Source of the DNA: Morella rubra | Taxonomy: Eukaryota > Streptophyta > Magnoliopsida > Fagales > Myricaceae | Length of the DNA: 64,000 nucleotides | Reading direction: 5' to 3' | Assembly (NCBI GenBank): GCA_003952965.2 | Contig: CM025852.1 | Span: forward strand, 19,479,279 to 19,543,278 | Shown: one piece after another, positions 47,147-58,100 of the stretch | Layout of the letters: each line of letters opens with the position of its first letter | Position numbering within the stretch: the first letter of the stretch is position 1 | Notes under the pieces: model-generated | Databases searched by the model: none | What the model was told of the DNA's origin: nothing | Seen by the model: the letters and a program-made list of their open reading frames with translations, nothing else | Program-made: the position numbers and the translations under genes

Positions 47147-50100
47147 ATGACCTCCACTAATACACATGTACTTTCATCCATCAATCCTACCGAGGATTCA
47201 TCCAACCCATATTTTCATCACCACGGAGACAATCCAGGAATCCAATTGGTTACTCAACGATTGAATAATGACAACTATCATACTTAGCGACGATCAATTA
47301 CCACGGTGCTCAGTGCCAAAAATAAGACCGGCTTCGTCAATGGAGCTTTGATAAAACCTTTAAGCTCTACAGATTAGCATTTCCAGTCATGGATACATGG
47401 TAATGACATGATCTTACCCTGGCTTTTAAATTTGCTTTCTATGGAAATCGCCTCCAGTGTCATCTACATCAACTCTGCTCGTGATGTATGGATAGATTTA
47501 GAGGCCCGTTTTTCTCAAAGCAATGCACCTATAATCTTTCAGCTTAAGAAAGACATTTCTTTCTTATCTAATAATCAATCTTCTGTAGGTACATATTTTC
47601 ACAAAGTTGAAGAGTTATTGGGACGAGTTTGGTAATTTTCGACCAATGCCTCATTGTGCTTGTGGTGCTATGAAGACCATTGCTAATTTTCAAGAGCTCG
47701 ATTATGTGATGCATTTTCTCATGGGCCTGAATAATAGTTTTTCACACATTAGAGGACAGATCTTGCTGTCAGATCCTCTACTGCCTATCAATAAGATGTT
47801 TTCTCTAGTGCTGTAAAAGGAACAATAAAATGGAGATTTCCTCTACACAGAATCCTAGCCTTGATTCAGCAGCTTTGTTAGCATCAAAGACCAGCTACAA
47901 TTCCAGATCTGGTTCTTATCCTCGCAGAGATAGACCAGTTTGCAACCCCTGTGAAATCACGGGACACATTGCAGATAAGTGCTACAAGCTACATGGCTTT
48001 CCACCAGGATATCGCACTAACAAGAATAAAGTCTTTCATCCTCCTGCAGCATCTCACAACTCTGCCAATCAAGTTACAGTCACAACTTCATATCTGACTT
48101 CAGCTTCGACATCTTCTTTTCTAGAGAATCCACCACTTTCAATCACTCAAGAACAATGTCAGCAATTGTTTGCTCTTCTGAAATCCCCACAGCAATAGTT
48201 CAATCATCCTTCACCACCTCAGATTTCTGTAGATCAGATTAGTTTTGATTCTCTTACACCTTCCTTTACCAATCTGTCAGGTAATTCTTAGTGTTTATCC
48301 AGTCAAATTTCTTCATATCCTCCACCTCATGTCACTTGGATCATAGGCACTGGAGCAACTGATCATATGATCAGTTCTCTTTCATATTTCACTCATATTA
48401 CTTCTGAAATCACAGCATCTATTAGGTTACCTAATTCCCAAGTTGCTACTGTCACTCACATTGGAAGTATTCATCTATCCGATTCTCTCATTTTACACAA
48501 TGTTTTGTGTGTACCTTCATTCAAGTTCAATCTCATTTCAGCCTCTAAACTCATCCAACAATTACCTTGTGGGCTCATTTTCCTTGCTAATCATTGCTTC
48601 ATACAAGACTTGTCATCATGGAGAACGATTGGGATGGGTGAAGAAAGAGCTAGACTGTTTCATCTTTTGCTTCCAACTTCGGTTACTTATGCTTCTTCTC
48701 ATGTTGCTTTAGTTTCAAATACTTCTTTAGATCTCTAGCACTATAGGTTAGGTCACCCTTCTTCTAACTGATTATCTTTGACAAATAAGACAGTGCCCGA
48801 GGTCAAGTTTTCTTCACAACTTCCTTGTGATTTTTGTCATCTAGCCAAACAGCACAAGCTTTCCTTTCCTATCAGCACTTCAAATTCTACATGTTGTTTT
48901 GAGCTGATTCATAGTGACATTTGGGGACCATTTTTTATTCCATCACTTGATGGTTCTAGATACTTATTACCATTGCAGATGATTACTCCAAATGTACTTG
49001 GCTTTTCTCAATGAGTCATAAGTCTCAAACTCAATATTACCTACAGTTTTTTTCTCCTTGATTGAGACTCAATTTCATTCGAAAATCAAGACTATTCGGA
49101 CTGATAATGGTCTTGAATTTCAAATGACTTCCTTCTTTTCAGCTCATGGTGTTATTCATCAGAAAAGTTGTGTTTACACTCCATAACAAAATGGTGTTGT
49201 GGAGCGTAAACATCAACACATCTTGAATGTAGCTAGGTCCCTTCGGTTTGAAATTTCTTTGCCCCTTAAATTTTAGGGTGACTGTATTCTCACAGCCACT
49301 TACCTCATTAATAGAACCCCTACTCCACTTCTATCAAATAAAAGTCCTTTTGAATTTTACTCTTCGACAAATCACCATCCTATGCACACCTCAAGGTCTT
49401 CGAATGCCTCTGTTATATATCTATCCCTTTTCCTCATCATCACAAATTTGACCCTAGGGCTCGTAGGTGTCTTTCCTTGGTTATCCATATGCCATCAAAG
49501 GTTATAAGCTCTATGATTTAAATTTTCATTCCACTTTTATTTCCAGGAATGTAATATTTCATGAGCAATTTTTTCCCTATCAACCTCAAACATCTATTTC
49601 ACTCCTCTTTATGTTATGTCATGTGCAATATCTGACTCCATCTTCTTTTGATTTTTCACCTTCAAATCCTCCACCATTTCCGCCTATTTCATCCTTTCCT
49701 GCTTCAGATATTGCAACTCTTTCTCCTTAAATTACAGATGTCGCAGCTTCTCCTCAAACAGATCTTGCAGCATCTCCTCATATCCTTTCTGATGTTACAA
49801 TACCTCTTATACCTGTCAGAAGATCCCTTTGAACTTGTAGACCCTTTTCCTATCTGCAAAACTATCATTGTCATCTTGCAAATTCTTCCACCCTCTCATC
49901 TTCCTCTATGACAGATTATTCTTCCTCTAGTTCCAGCTCAGGTACAACTCATCCTTTATCCTCCACTTTATCTTATCATTATCTCTCTCCTTCATATCGC
50001 ACATTTGCATTGTCCATCTCTTCCATTGTTGAACCAAAAACATTTACACAAGCTGTTCAAATACCCAAATGGAGAGTTGCTATGGCTACTGAGATTAGAG

Positions 50101-51570
50101 CACTTGAGTTGAACAAAACCTGAATTCTTACCAATCTACCTCCTGATAAAAAAACTCATTGGGTGTAAATGGGTGTACAAAGCCAAATATCGAGCTGATG
50201 GCAGTCTTGAGAGATATAAGGCCCAACTGGTTGCCAAGGGCTATACTCAGATTGAAGGATTGGATTTTCAAGAAACCTTTTCTCCAGTAGCAAAACTAGT
50301 TACTGTCAGAACATTGTTGGCTGTTGCAGCAATCAAAAATTGGCATTTACATCAGTTGGATGTAAACAATGTCTTTCTCCATGGGGTTTAACAGAAGAGG
50401 TGTACATGGAGCTTCCTCCGGGTTTCAATGGACAGGGAGAGCATTGGGTGTGCATAATTCAAAAATCCTTGTATGGATTACGTCAAGCTTCTAAGTAGTG
50501 GTTTTCTAAACTCTCATCTACCTTGCTTTCTTAAGCTACACAGCTTTTCATTCTGACCCTTCCTTGTTCACTCGAGTTATAGCTTAGTCATTTATTGCAC
50601 TTCTTGTGTATGTAGATGATATTATTGTAGCTAGTAATGATTTGGGTTCAGTTGAGGCTGTTAAGAAATTTCTTGATGATCAATTTCAAATTAAAGATTT
50701 AGGAATTGTTAAATTTTTCCTAGGAGTTGAGGTCGCTAGGTCTACTTCTGGAATCAGTTTAAATCAGAGAAAGTATACTTTAGAATTACTTCAAGATGCT
50801 GGTCTTCTTGGTGGTCGATCTGTTAAACACCAATGGAACAAAATTCTAAGTTTACTTGTACTGATTCAACTATTCCTTTAACATATTCCTCTAGCTATCG
50901 AATGTTGATTGGAAAATTGTTATATTTGACCATTACTCGGCCTGATATAGCTTATGTTGTCCGAAGTCTTAAGTCAGTTTTTGGATAAATCGACTCAGTT
51001 TCATTTGGATGTTGCTACTAGAATTCTACAATATCTTAAGAATTCTCCAGGCCAAGGTCTCTTCTTTTTAAGCAACTTCAACTCTCCATTTGAAAGCTTT
51101 TCTGTGATGCTGATTGGGCTTTTTGCCCTGACACTCGGCAATCAGTCACAGGGTACTGTGTTTTCCTTGGAAATTCTCTCATCTCATGGAAATCCAAGAA
51201 ACAAAGCACAGTGTCTCGGTCCACTATTAAGGTCGAATATCGTGCAATGGCTACTGCCACTTGTGAGCTCACTTGGCTCCTCACTTTGCTTCAAGACTTA
51301 CAGATTTCTCATCCTTAGCCATCATTGTTGTTCTGTGACAACCAAGCTGCTTTACGTATTGCTAGCAATCTTGTTTTCCATGAGAGAACAAAGCATATTG
51401 ACATAGACTGTCATATTGTCCGAGAAAAATTGCAAGCTGGTTTACTTCATCCCTTGCACATTCAACCTTCTCTTCGGCTGGCTGACCTTTTCACTAAAGC
51501 CCTTGGTTCCCAACAGTTTCTTCATTTACTATCCAAGATGAGTATAAACAACATTTACACTCCATCTTGA
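47147..51570 (+). pseudogene. Broken Copia gag-pol
   Basis: Recognisable pieces in order: gag (UBN2-like, about 47408-47815); a zinc-knuckle-like CNPCEITGH segment at about 47940; an aspartic protease stretch at about 48337 where the usual DTGA motif reads GTGA, so the catalytic Asp is lost; the GAG-pre-integrase Cys pair and the integrase core with HSDIWGP and RTDNG motifs (about 48720-49330); reverse transcriptase with the YVDDII catalytic motif (about 50170-50880); and RNase H with CDNQAA (about 51320-51570). At least ten frame shifts or stop codons separate these pieces. Confidence 0.92.
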
Positions 51571-51577
51571 GAGGGAG
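51569..51577 (+). other. Polypurine tract
   Basis: gagagggag immediately before the 3' LTR, where plus-strand DNA synthesis is primed. Confidence 0.8.
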
Positions 51578-51807
51578 TGTTGCAGCTTAAGAGCTCCAAG
51601 TCAGCTTTAGTTATACGATTAGTTAGTTCAAACTTATTAACCAAATTAGTTACAGATTGTAACGTAAGCTAATGTAAGCTAACTATTCTAGAAGCATATA
51701 GATCTTCTATATAAGGAGAGTTCGTATACTTGTAATCTCCACTGTGTGAATAACAGTTGAATACAATTCAATTAACAGCTTCTTCCGCATACTCTGTTTT
51801 ATTGACA
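51578..51807 (+). repeat. Copia 3' LTR
   Basis: 230 bp. It matches the 5' LTR except for a missing stretch of about 10 bp near the start and scattered small indels and substitutions. It ends ttgaca and is followed by ccaac (51808-51812). Confidence 0.92.
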
Positions 51808-52059
51808 CCAACGAAGACCATTGAACTTGTACAGACTATACCTTCATTGAGGAAAATGCCAAATTACAAAACAAAAAAGGGAACGCTGTGTAATGGAGGC
51901 CGTCAACTTCGTGGCTGAAGATAAAACAGAAACTGGAAAATGATATGGCCGACGGCTTGGGGTTGCGACAAATAATTCGTAAGAAAGGTGCAAATTTGGG
52001 AATAATTCGTAAGAAAATCATTGAAAGGTGCAATGGCTTACCTTTGACAACAAGGACTC

Positions 52060-52276
52060 TTGGAGAGCTTCACTGGGCTGCCGACGTGGATTAATAAAAG
52101 CGAGTTGGCAAAGATGTTGACGTATTCGTGTATTCCCTTAAAAGGCAAACGGAGGAGTAACGAAAGAACCAGATGTCACATGAATAAGGACTTAGTGACC
52201 AAAAAAAAAAAAAAAAACTAATCCTATACTATTTTTAATAAGGGTCAAAACCTAGTGACCAATATGTCAATTTCCC
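52060..52276 (-). repeat. Right terminal inverted repeat
   Basis: Inverted partner of 46038-46240, about 80% similar by eye, including an 18-base A run opposite the T run of the left arm. Confidence 0.8.
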
Positions 52277-53225
52277 AATAAAATAACAACAAAAGCATAG
52301 TTCTCCACCAAAGACAATAACCAAACAACAACAAAAAGAGAACGAAAGAGTAAAAAACAGAAAGGAACAAATTGAACAAATAAAAAGGGCAGGACGGCCA
52401 GGACGACAGCAAGACAGGAGCTTGTAAAAGGGGCGGAAAATTCTAGAGAGAAGGCAAAGCCTCTCTCTCTAGAAAAGAGTGGGGAACTCTCAAGGCATCG
52501 ATCTGTTCATTTCTTTAGATTAGGTAATTACGTAGGTACCAGTCTCAAAATGCCTCTCTCTGAACTTTTCGAGAAGAGAATTTTAACTTTACTGATCTTA
52601 AGTACTGGCTAATTCTTCATCGTTATGGTAATTGTGTTAGTGGGCTAGCTTTCACATGAGAAGAGAGAAGAGATAAGAGAATTTCAAAAATGGAAACCTC
52701 TATCCACAAAAAGGAAGCATATAGAATTTGCCTATGCAACAAAGAATTGCGCCTGATTTTGCGTGAGAAAAAAAAAACAATATTTGCAGATCACATGTTC
52801 CCAACAACAGCCGATCGAATTTCCTTAAAATGTCAGGTGCATGACCAGAGTCCCGGACAAGCACGCCAATTCAGAGAAGATTATCACGGCAATGATCAAG
52901 ACGGACGTCCTTGCACGCAATGCCAAATTAAGGTTTTCTGTCTATGGTTTATTTACTAATAGTCTAGGTTGATAACCCCTAATATTATTAGCACTACTGA
53001 CTTTTTGGACACGTTCATTAATTACCAAAACCAATATGGTTCTTTTTTAGGTGCCCTATTTTTTAAATGTTTTATTTTTTTTATTTTTTTCCTGTAAGAT
53101 CGATCTGCAATATTTTTTGTCCAAAATTTGCTTCATTTAGAAACTACAACAATATATTTGATATGACCAACACGTCTGTATAAGATCTATAATGGGCATT
53201 TAGCTAAGAAGGCATGGTACGTAGC
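52277..53225. other. Intergenic DNA before the PMEI gene
   Basis: AT-rich DNA with no supported gene. A 90-codon plus-strand frame at 52690-52959 has no recognisable domain. Confidence 0.4.
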
Positions 53226-53227
53226 AC

Positions 53228-53236
53228 TATATAAAA
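53228..53236 (+). promoter_or_regulatory. TATA box of the PMEI gene
   Basis: tatataaaa lies 42 bp before the ATG at 53278. Normal spacing puts the transcript start near 53260, after the ATG at 53257, which favours the later start codon. Confidence 0.65.
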
Positions 53237-53277
53237 GACGACCTGTACGTCTTTTCATGGCAGATCTATTGCAACAT

Positions 53278-53823
53278 ATGGCTTCCTCCAGTGTTTTCCT
53301 TAGCGTTCTCTGCATGATCTTCATATTGTTTTGCCAACCATTTCCTCCTGCAAAATCCGATGAGAATTTGATCGAAAGCTTATGCAGCAAAACAGAAGAA
53401 CCAGTCATTTGCTCAGACTGTCTCAACTCCGACCCTACTAGCAAGGCTGCAGATGCCCATGCGCTAGGGCTCATAGCTGTTCGTTGCGCAGAATACGACG
53501 CAACGCAACTCTATGAAGTAGTGTCCAATCTTTCCCTGAACATTTCCGGTGGTACTCCATTTAAGACGGTCCTTGATGGCTGTTCGGAGAAAATGCTTGA
53601 GGCAAAGGATGATTTCACGGGTGTGTTACGTAGTGCCGAAGCAATGGACTACAGTACTGCCAAGGGTATTATTACTGACCAAATTCAGCCTTTGGCAAAT
53701 TGGTGCTTAGACCAGTTTGACAAATTGCCTGATCTACTTCCTGTTCCATCAATGGTCTTGGCCGGGACTGAAGCTGTGAATCAAGACTGCAAGATTTTGT
53801 TGGGAATGTTGGACAACATTTGA
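53278..53823 (+). CDS. Plant invertase/pectin methylesterase inhibitor (PMEI)
   Basis: A single exon, 181 residues from the ATG at 53278. That start places a hydrophobic signal peptide (SVFLSVLCMIFILF, cleavage near PAKS) at the very N-terminus and fits the TATA position; an in-frame ATG at 53257 would add seven residues. The mature part has the PMEI (PF04043) four-helix features: the N-terminal hairpin Cys pair (ESLCSKTEEPVICSDCL), LIAVRCAEYD, then VLDGCSEKML and a C-terminal Cys. The protein should be secreted to the cell wall, where the family binds and blocks either pectin methylesterase or acid invertase; sequence alone does not say which. The gene looks intact. Its leader is very short. 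Confidence 0.88.
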   Translation: MASSSVFLSVLCMIFILFCQPFPPAKSDENLIESLCSKTEEPVICSDCLNSDPTSKAADAHALGLIAVRCAEYDATQLYEVVSNLSLNISGGTPFKTVLDGCSEKMLEAKDDFTGVLRSAEAMDYSTAKGIITDQIQPLANWCLDQFDKLPDLLPVPSMVLAGTEAVNQDCKILLGMLDNI

Positions 53824-55161
53824 GGGTGCTTAGGGTATTGGTCCGATTTAAGGAATAATTTTCTCTTGGGCTGCTGCTAAGAATGTCCAGTTTGTAGTGG
53901 CCATGAGAGTTCTCAAGCTTGTTTCATGCATGTGCGTGTGTGTGTGTATATATATATATTACATGACGGATATATTAAATGCATGGTAAGACTTTCATTG
54001 AAAATAACATTCATCAGCTCTCATCTATTTTTCAGGTGTAGAACTTGTAGTGGCTAAGCTGTCAAGAATGCCAATGTTGGGAGTAATTAGAACCGCCAGC
54101 TTCCTTATTCTAGAAACGTTAAATCCAGGTCCAAACAGAACAGAATTAACTGGGTTTCGAATTGTGGAAACATCTCAAAAGGTTTGTTTATCTTTCTAGG
54201 CTGGTTGAAACGATAACAAGGGTTTGGAACAGTCAGCAAAATACTACTCGAGTACTTGGACTTCCTCTATTGTTCCCTTTGTAGTTTGTACTGTCTGTAT
54301 AATCAAAGGCGAGAAGAGAGACGGGATAAAAAGTCACATTTCTCAGCAACTCCGACCACCCAATTCCATCTGTTCTTTGAATTTGACAATATATCAGATA
54401 GAGAAGCAAGCGTGCATGTCGAAGGAATGAATCCTTGTGAGTGCCTGAAAGGCTCCCCTCGTCCACCCACTACTTCAGAAGTCCTTTAGGCAAAATGTTC
54501 ATTAATGCAATTATGCAACAGGTTGATGTTAAATCTAGACGGCCCTAAAGTTCCCAGAACTTTGTCCAGTGAAAGACTAAAACCAAATTCGATATTCCCA
54601 GGACTCTGGTGGTTTTGTGTCCTTTTTTCTGGAGACCGCAACCAACATCCACAGTAACCCACATAAAGTTTATGCATCTCCTGTTGCAGATTCAAGTACT
54701 TTCAACAATAAGAAAAATAAGGGGCAATGCAGATAACATGGTCTAGTTCGCTACTGTCATCCCTGGCCGATGTTGCTTGTGGGACAGTGCTCCACAAAGA
54801 GATCGACTGAAATGTCTGGATTGCATATACTTATGTATGCCAACGATACGGAACCTGAAGAAAGAGACTTGAAAAACGTTACCAAAATGAAGATCTCTAA
54901 TAATTAAACTAGTTCATATTTCCAGCTTACGCGGGGCCAAGCTGTCCCCGCCAATAACCTAACACATCCCAACTTGTCATGGTAGTCATACTAGAAGCAA
55001 AGAAATACTTGTTACTGAAGACATCTGTGAACCAACACCAAACTACAGATTCCCATTGATAAGACGCAACCACCTTTACCAGGAATTCGAACAAATCATC
55101 ACAGCCTTAAAAATTCTAAAGCTACTTTTATCTCTATGTATCAGCAGCCAAAAGATCCCAC
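53824..55161. other. Intergenic DNA with a TG/TA microsatellite
   Basis: This follows the PMEI stop. A (TG)n(TA)n run sits at about 53935-53959. No gene is seen. The right part probably includes the 3' untranslated region of the minus-strand OB-fold gene. Confidence 0.4.
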
Positions 55162-58100
55162 TCACTCCTCCACAACGTTCACCAGCTCATATTCAACCAG
55201 AGATAGATTGTTGTCCTCCTTGACCTCAAATTTTGCTGGCTCAGTGACTTCGACACGACCCCATTTGTCTACTGCAAGCCTCATAGATCCCTTAAACATG
55301 TCAATCTTTGCATTGCGAAGAATAACCGTTGTTCCAGGCTGCATCAGATCCACTGCAAAACAATAAAGCCAAAATAGCATAAAATACAATAAGCACAGTA
55401 GTATAGGAAAATAATACACACAAACCGATTACAATGGGAATAATAGCAATAACAAATTAGTCATTATAAAATAATTGCCTTTTTTTCCCCAAGTATCTCA
55501 CCCTCTACCGCATAATTGCAAGGAAAGGACCAACTGATCTAGAGAAATTGGCCATTGCCTATAGTTTCCATTCATGTTCCATATTTTTATATCAGGAGAA
55601 CTCCAAGAGATGATTGCAAAAACAGCCTTTTTTCTGAAGTTTTTATCATTAGGAAAATTCTAAAACATGATTCCAAAAACACTACCACACCACAGCAATA
55701 GGGGAGATCAGAAGTGTCCCAAGTTAAGCAGACCATGGGGGACAGATGGAAAAGCTAGTCATATCATGGAGATAGAACATTGGAATCAGCACCATCTTAG
55801 TTGTTTGCAGAAGCACGAGTAAAATATATCATGACCCAATAAATAGGATCAACTTCATCTCCCTCCCTTGGTCAGGCACAGATTTACATCCAGAATCATA
55901 CTGTTCAAAAGCAAAAAACAACAACCAACAAAATGCCAAGGCAGGAAAATCAGATTTTCTGAATCTCTCTTCCATGGTAAGTTCAAATCAGAAGTGTAGT
56001 TGTAAGAAACCTGATATAAAGGAAAAGTAGTTTGAATCAAAAAAGTAAAAGGGAACTCCACTACGAGATAAAACACCTGATGTTCTGAACATTTTTTATG
56101 AGTATAAAAAAAAAAGGTTCAGAACATCAGGTGTTTCATCGAGTCAACCTGATGTTCTGAACATAGGAACACAATACAAAAATGGGTCATGATTACCATC
56201 TGGGAGAACATACCATATAAACCCAGTCAATGAGGTTGACTTACAAAAGGCTGTTAGGGAGAATAAAATTGGAGATTCATGGCTCAGGATTGGGGGATTG
56301 GGGGATACGGGAAACCAAGTTTGTAGCTTGTGATATCACAAGGAAAAACTAGAAGTGCTAACAGAGATCTCCAAACTGAAAAGAAATATGCATTCAAGAC
56401 TTAGACTGTACAATTTTAGAGCATGAAACCATCCACCAAAAAGGAATTATTACTTGACCCTACAGGCTACAGCACAAAATGGTAGTCCCATTAAATAACA
56501 ACCAATTATTACTACCAGTTCATTTGCCTACCTAAGTCCTATTACAATGCTAAGTACCCATTTAACCAAGCAACATATGCCATATCCAGAAGCAACAGTA
56601 ATTACTTTATTTGTAGATGTTTGTAACATATCTTTAAGTCACTTTGACAAGAACAACTAGCTCTTGACACCAAGGGCAAGAAAAGAATATTCAACTGCAG
56701 AAAGTAACCTGAGCAACAATGTAAAACAAAACTTGGACCATAAACCTAACATGCTTCAGAAGAAAAGACTCTTAGCCTCCAATGTTGTAACCTGCTACCC
56801 AATACAATTCCAATCCCCGAGAAATTCAAGCTCAAAACCATTTCCTAACTTGTGTACGATCTCAAAACTTTTCTTTGGATTTACAAACATGATTTGTTGA
56901 GGACTCAACCTATGTTCCCTCTCTTTGAGAAGTTATCATTCATAAATCAGAGTCCATGGTCTCTTACAACGCATAATAAAAGGAATGGCAAGGTTAACAA
57001 TTAGGATTCATGCTTTACAAAACAAAGATAAGTTTGAAAAAAACAAACTCATTGGTTGTACAGCAAAAAATCTAAGCTACAGGGCCTCCGCAGATCGCAC
57101 AACAGATATAACCCTATCACTATGTGACACCCCGTGTTAGTACTTACCCTCTCGACTCGTGTATAGGAATCGCATGCACACGATTCGGGGATTACTGCAA
57201 GATATCTCTTTGAATCGCTCATTGCCTTCAAATTTGCTTAGTGGAAGACTTGTTTTAAAACAATTCTTGTTTAAAAGAAAAGTCGTTAAAATTAGAAGAT
57301 CGAAAATCGGTTTAGAAGCTTGAACGAAAGAGGTGAAATCGCACAAAATATTAAGTTGGGATAATTGCACTTTAATTAGGAAAATCTAAGTAATGATTTA
57401 GGTTGGAAATTTATTAAGATTAAAAGGAGATTTGAAGACATTTAATAAACTAGTAAAATTGAAAACAACATGAAGCAATACATAATTTCCTTATTAATAA
57501 CACGGTTTAGTACAAAAAAGGGATCCTTTGAAAGGACTACAAAAGTATAGGCCAAAGTTAAAAAAATGTGAGCTTCCTCTAACTCACCTAGCCTATGGGA
57601 CCATGTTTTCAGGTCCTAGTGGAGCATGAGCCCCACTGGTTCGTGAAGGATTTCCCAACTCCCGGCATCATCAGTCTCGGTTGGATGGGAGCTCCACCCG
57701 AACCGACTATTTCATTTCCTTTTCCCCCAGCCCCACCAGTAGAGGACCCACCAAGCACACCGATCGATGGCATCATCGACCTCAGCTCAAATACCGAGGA
57801 TTAGGGATTATGATTTTGTTTTTAGCACCCCTCTAGTTAGTTATTTCATTTTCTTTGTCAACAGTGTTTTAACTGTTTTGTCCTATGTTTGAATATTTCC
57901 TTCTTTTGTCAACAGTGTTTCAACTGATTTTGTCCTTGAAAACATGGTCCCATAGGCTAGGTGAGTTAGAGGAAGCTCACATTTTTTTAACTTTGGCCTA
58001 TACTTTTGTAGTCCTCTCAAAAAACCCTTTTTTGTACTAAACCGTGTTATTTATAAGGAAATTATGTATTGCTTCATGTTGTTTTCAATTTTACTAGTTT

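Larger units (their letters stand above)
46848..51807 (+). mobile_element. Ty1/Copia LTR retrotransposon, coding region decayed
   Basis: A 4,960-bp element with LTRs at 46848-47087 and 51578-51807 (TG...CA ends), a primer-binding site directly after the 5' LTR, a purine tract before the 3' LTR, and a perfect 5-bp ccaac duplication. The internal region has the Copia order gag, protease, integrase, reverse transcriptase, RNase H. It is broken by many stops and frameshifts, so it is immobile by itself. The LTRs differ by several indels and scattered substitutions, so the insertion is not recent. It lies inside the older long-TIR element. Confidence 0.95.
46038..52276. mobile_element. Long-TIR (Mutator-like) element with captured gene fragment, split by Copia
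   Basis: The left end (about 46038-46240) and the right end (about 52060-52276) are inverted copies of each other over about 200 bp, sharing a terminal aaattgac, then ggtcactaggttttgaccct-type sequence, a T-run, and atccacgtc near the inner edge. Without the Copia insertion and one target repeat the element would be about 1.27 kb. Its left interior holds a piece of a sucrase/ferredoxin-like gene. No transposase is present, so it is non-autonomous. Long TIRs plus captured host sequence fit a Pack-MULE-type element. A 9-bp target duplication is not clear, because both flanks are simple AT-rich sequence. Confidence 0.7.
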
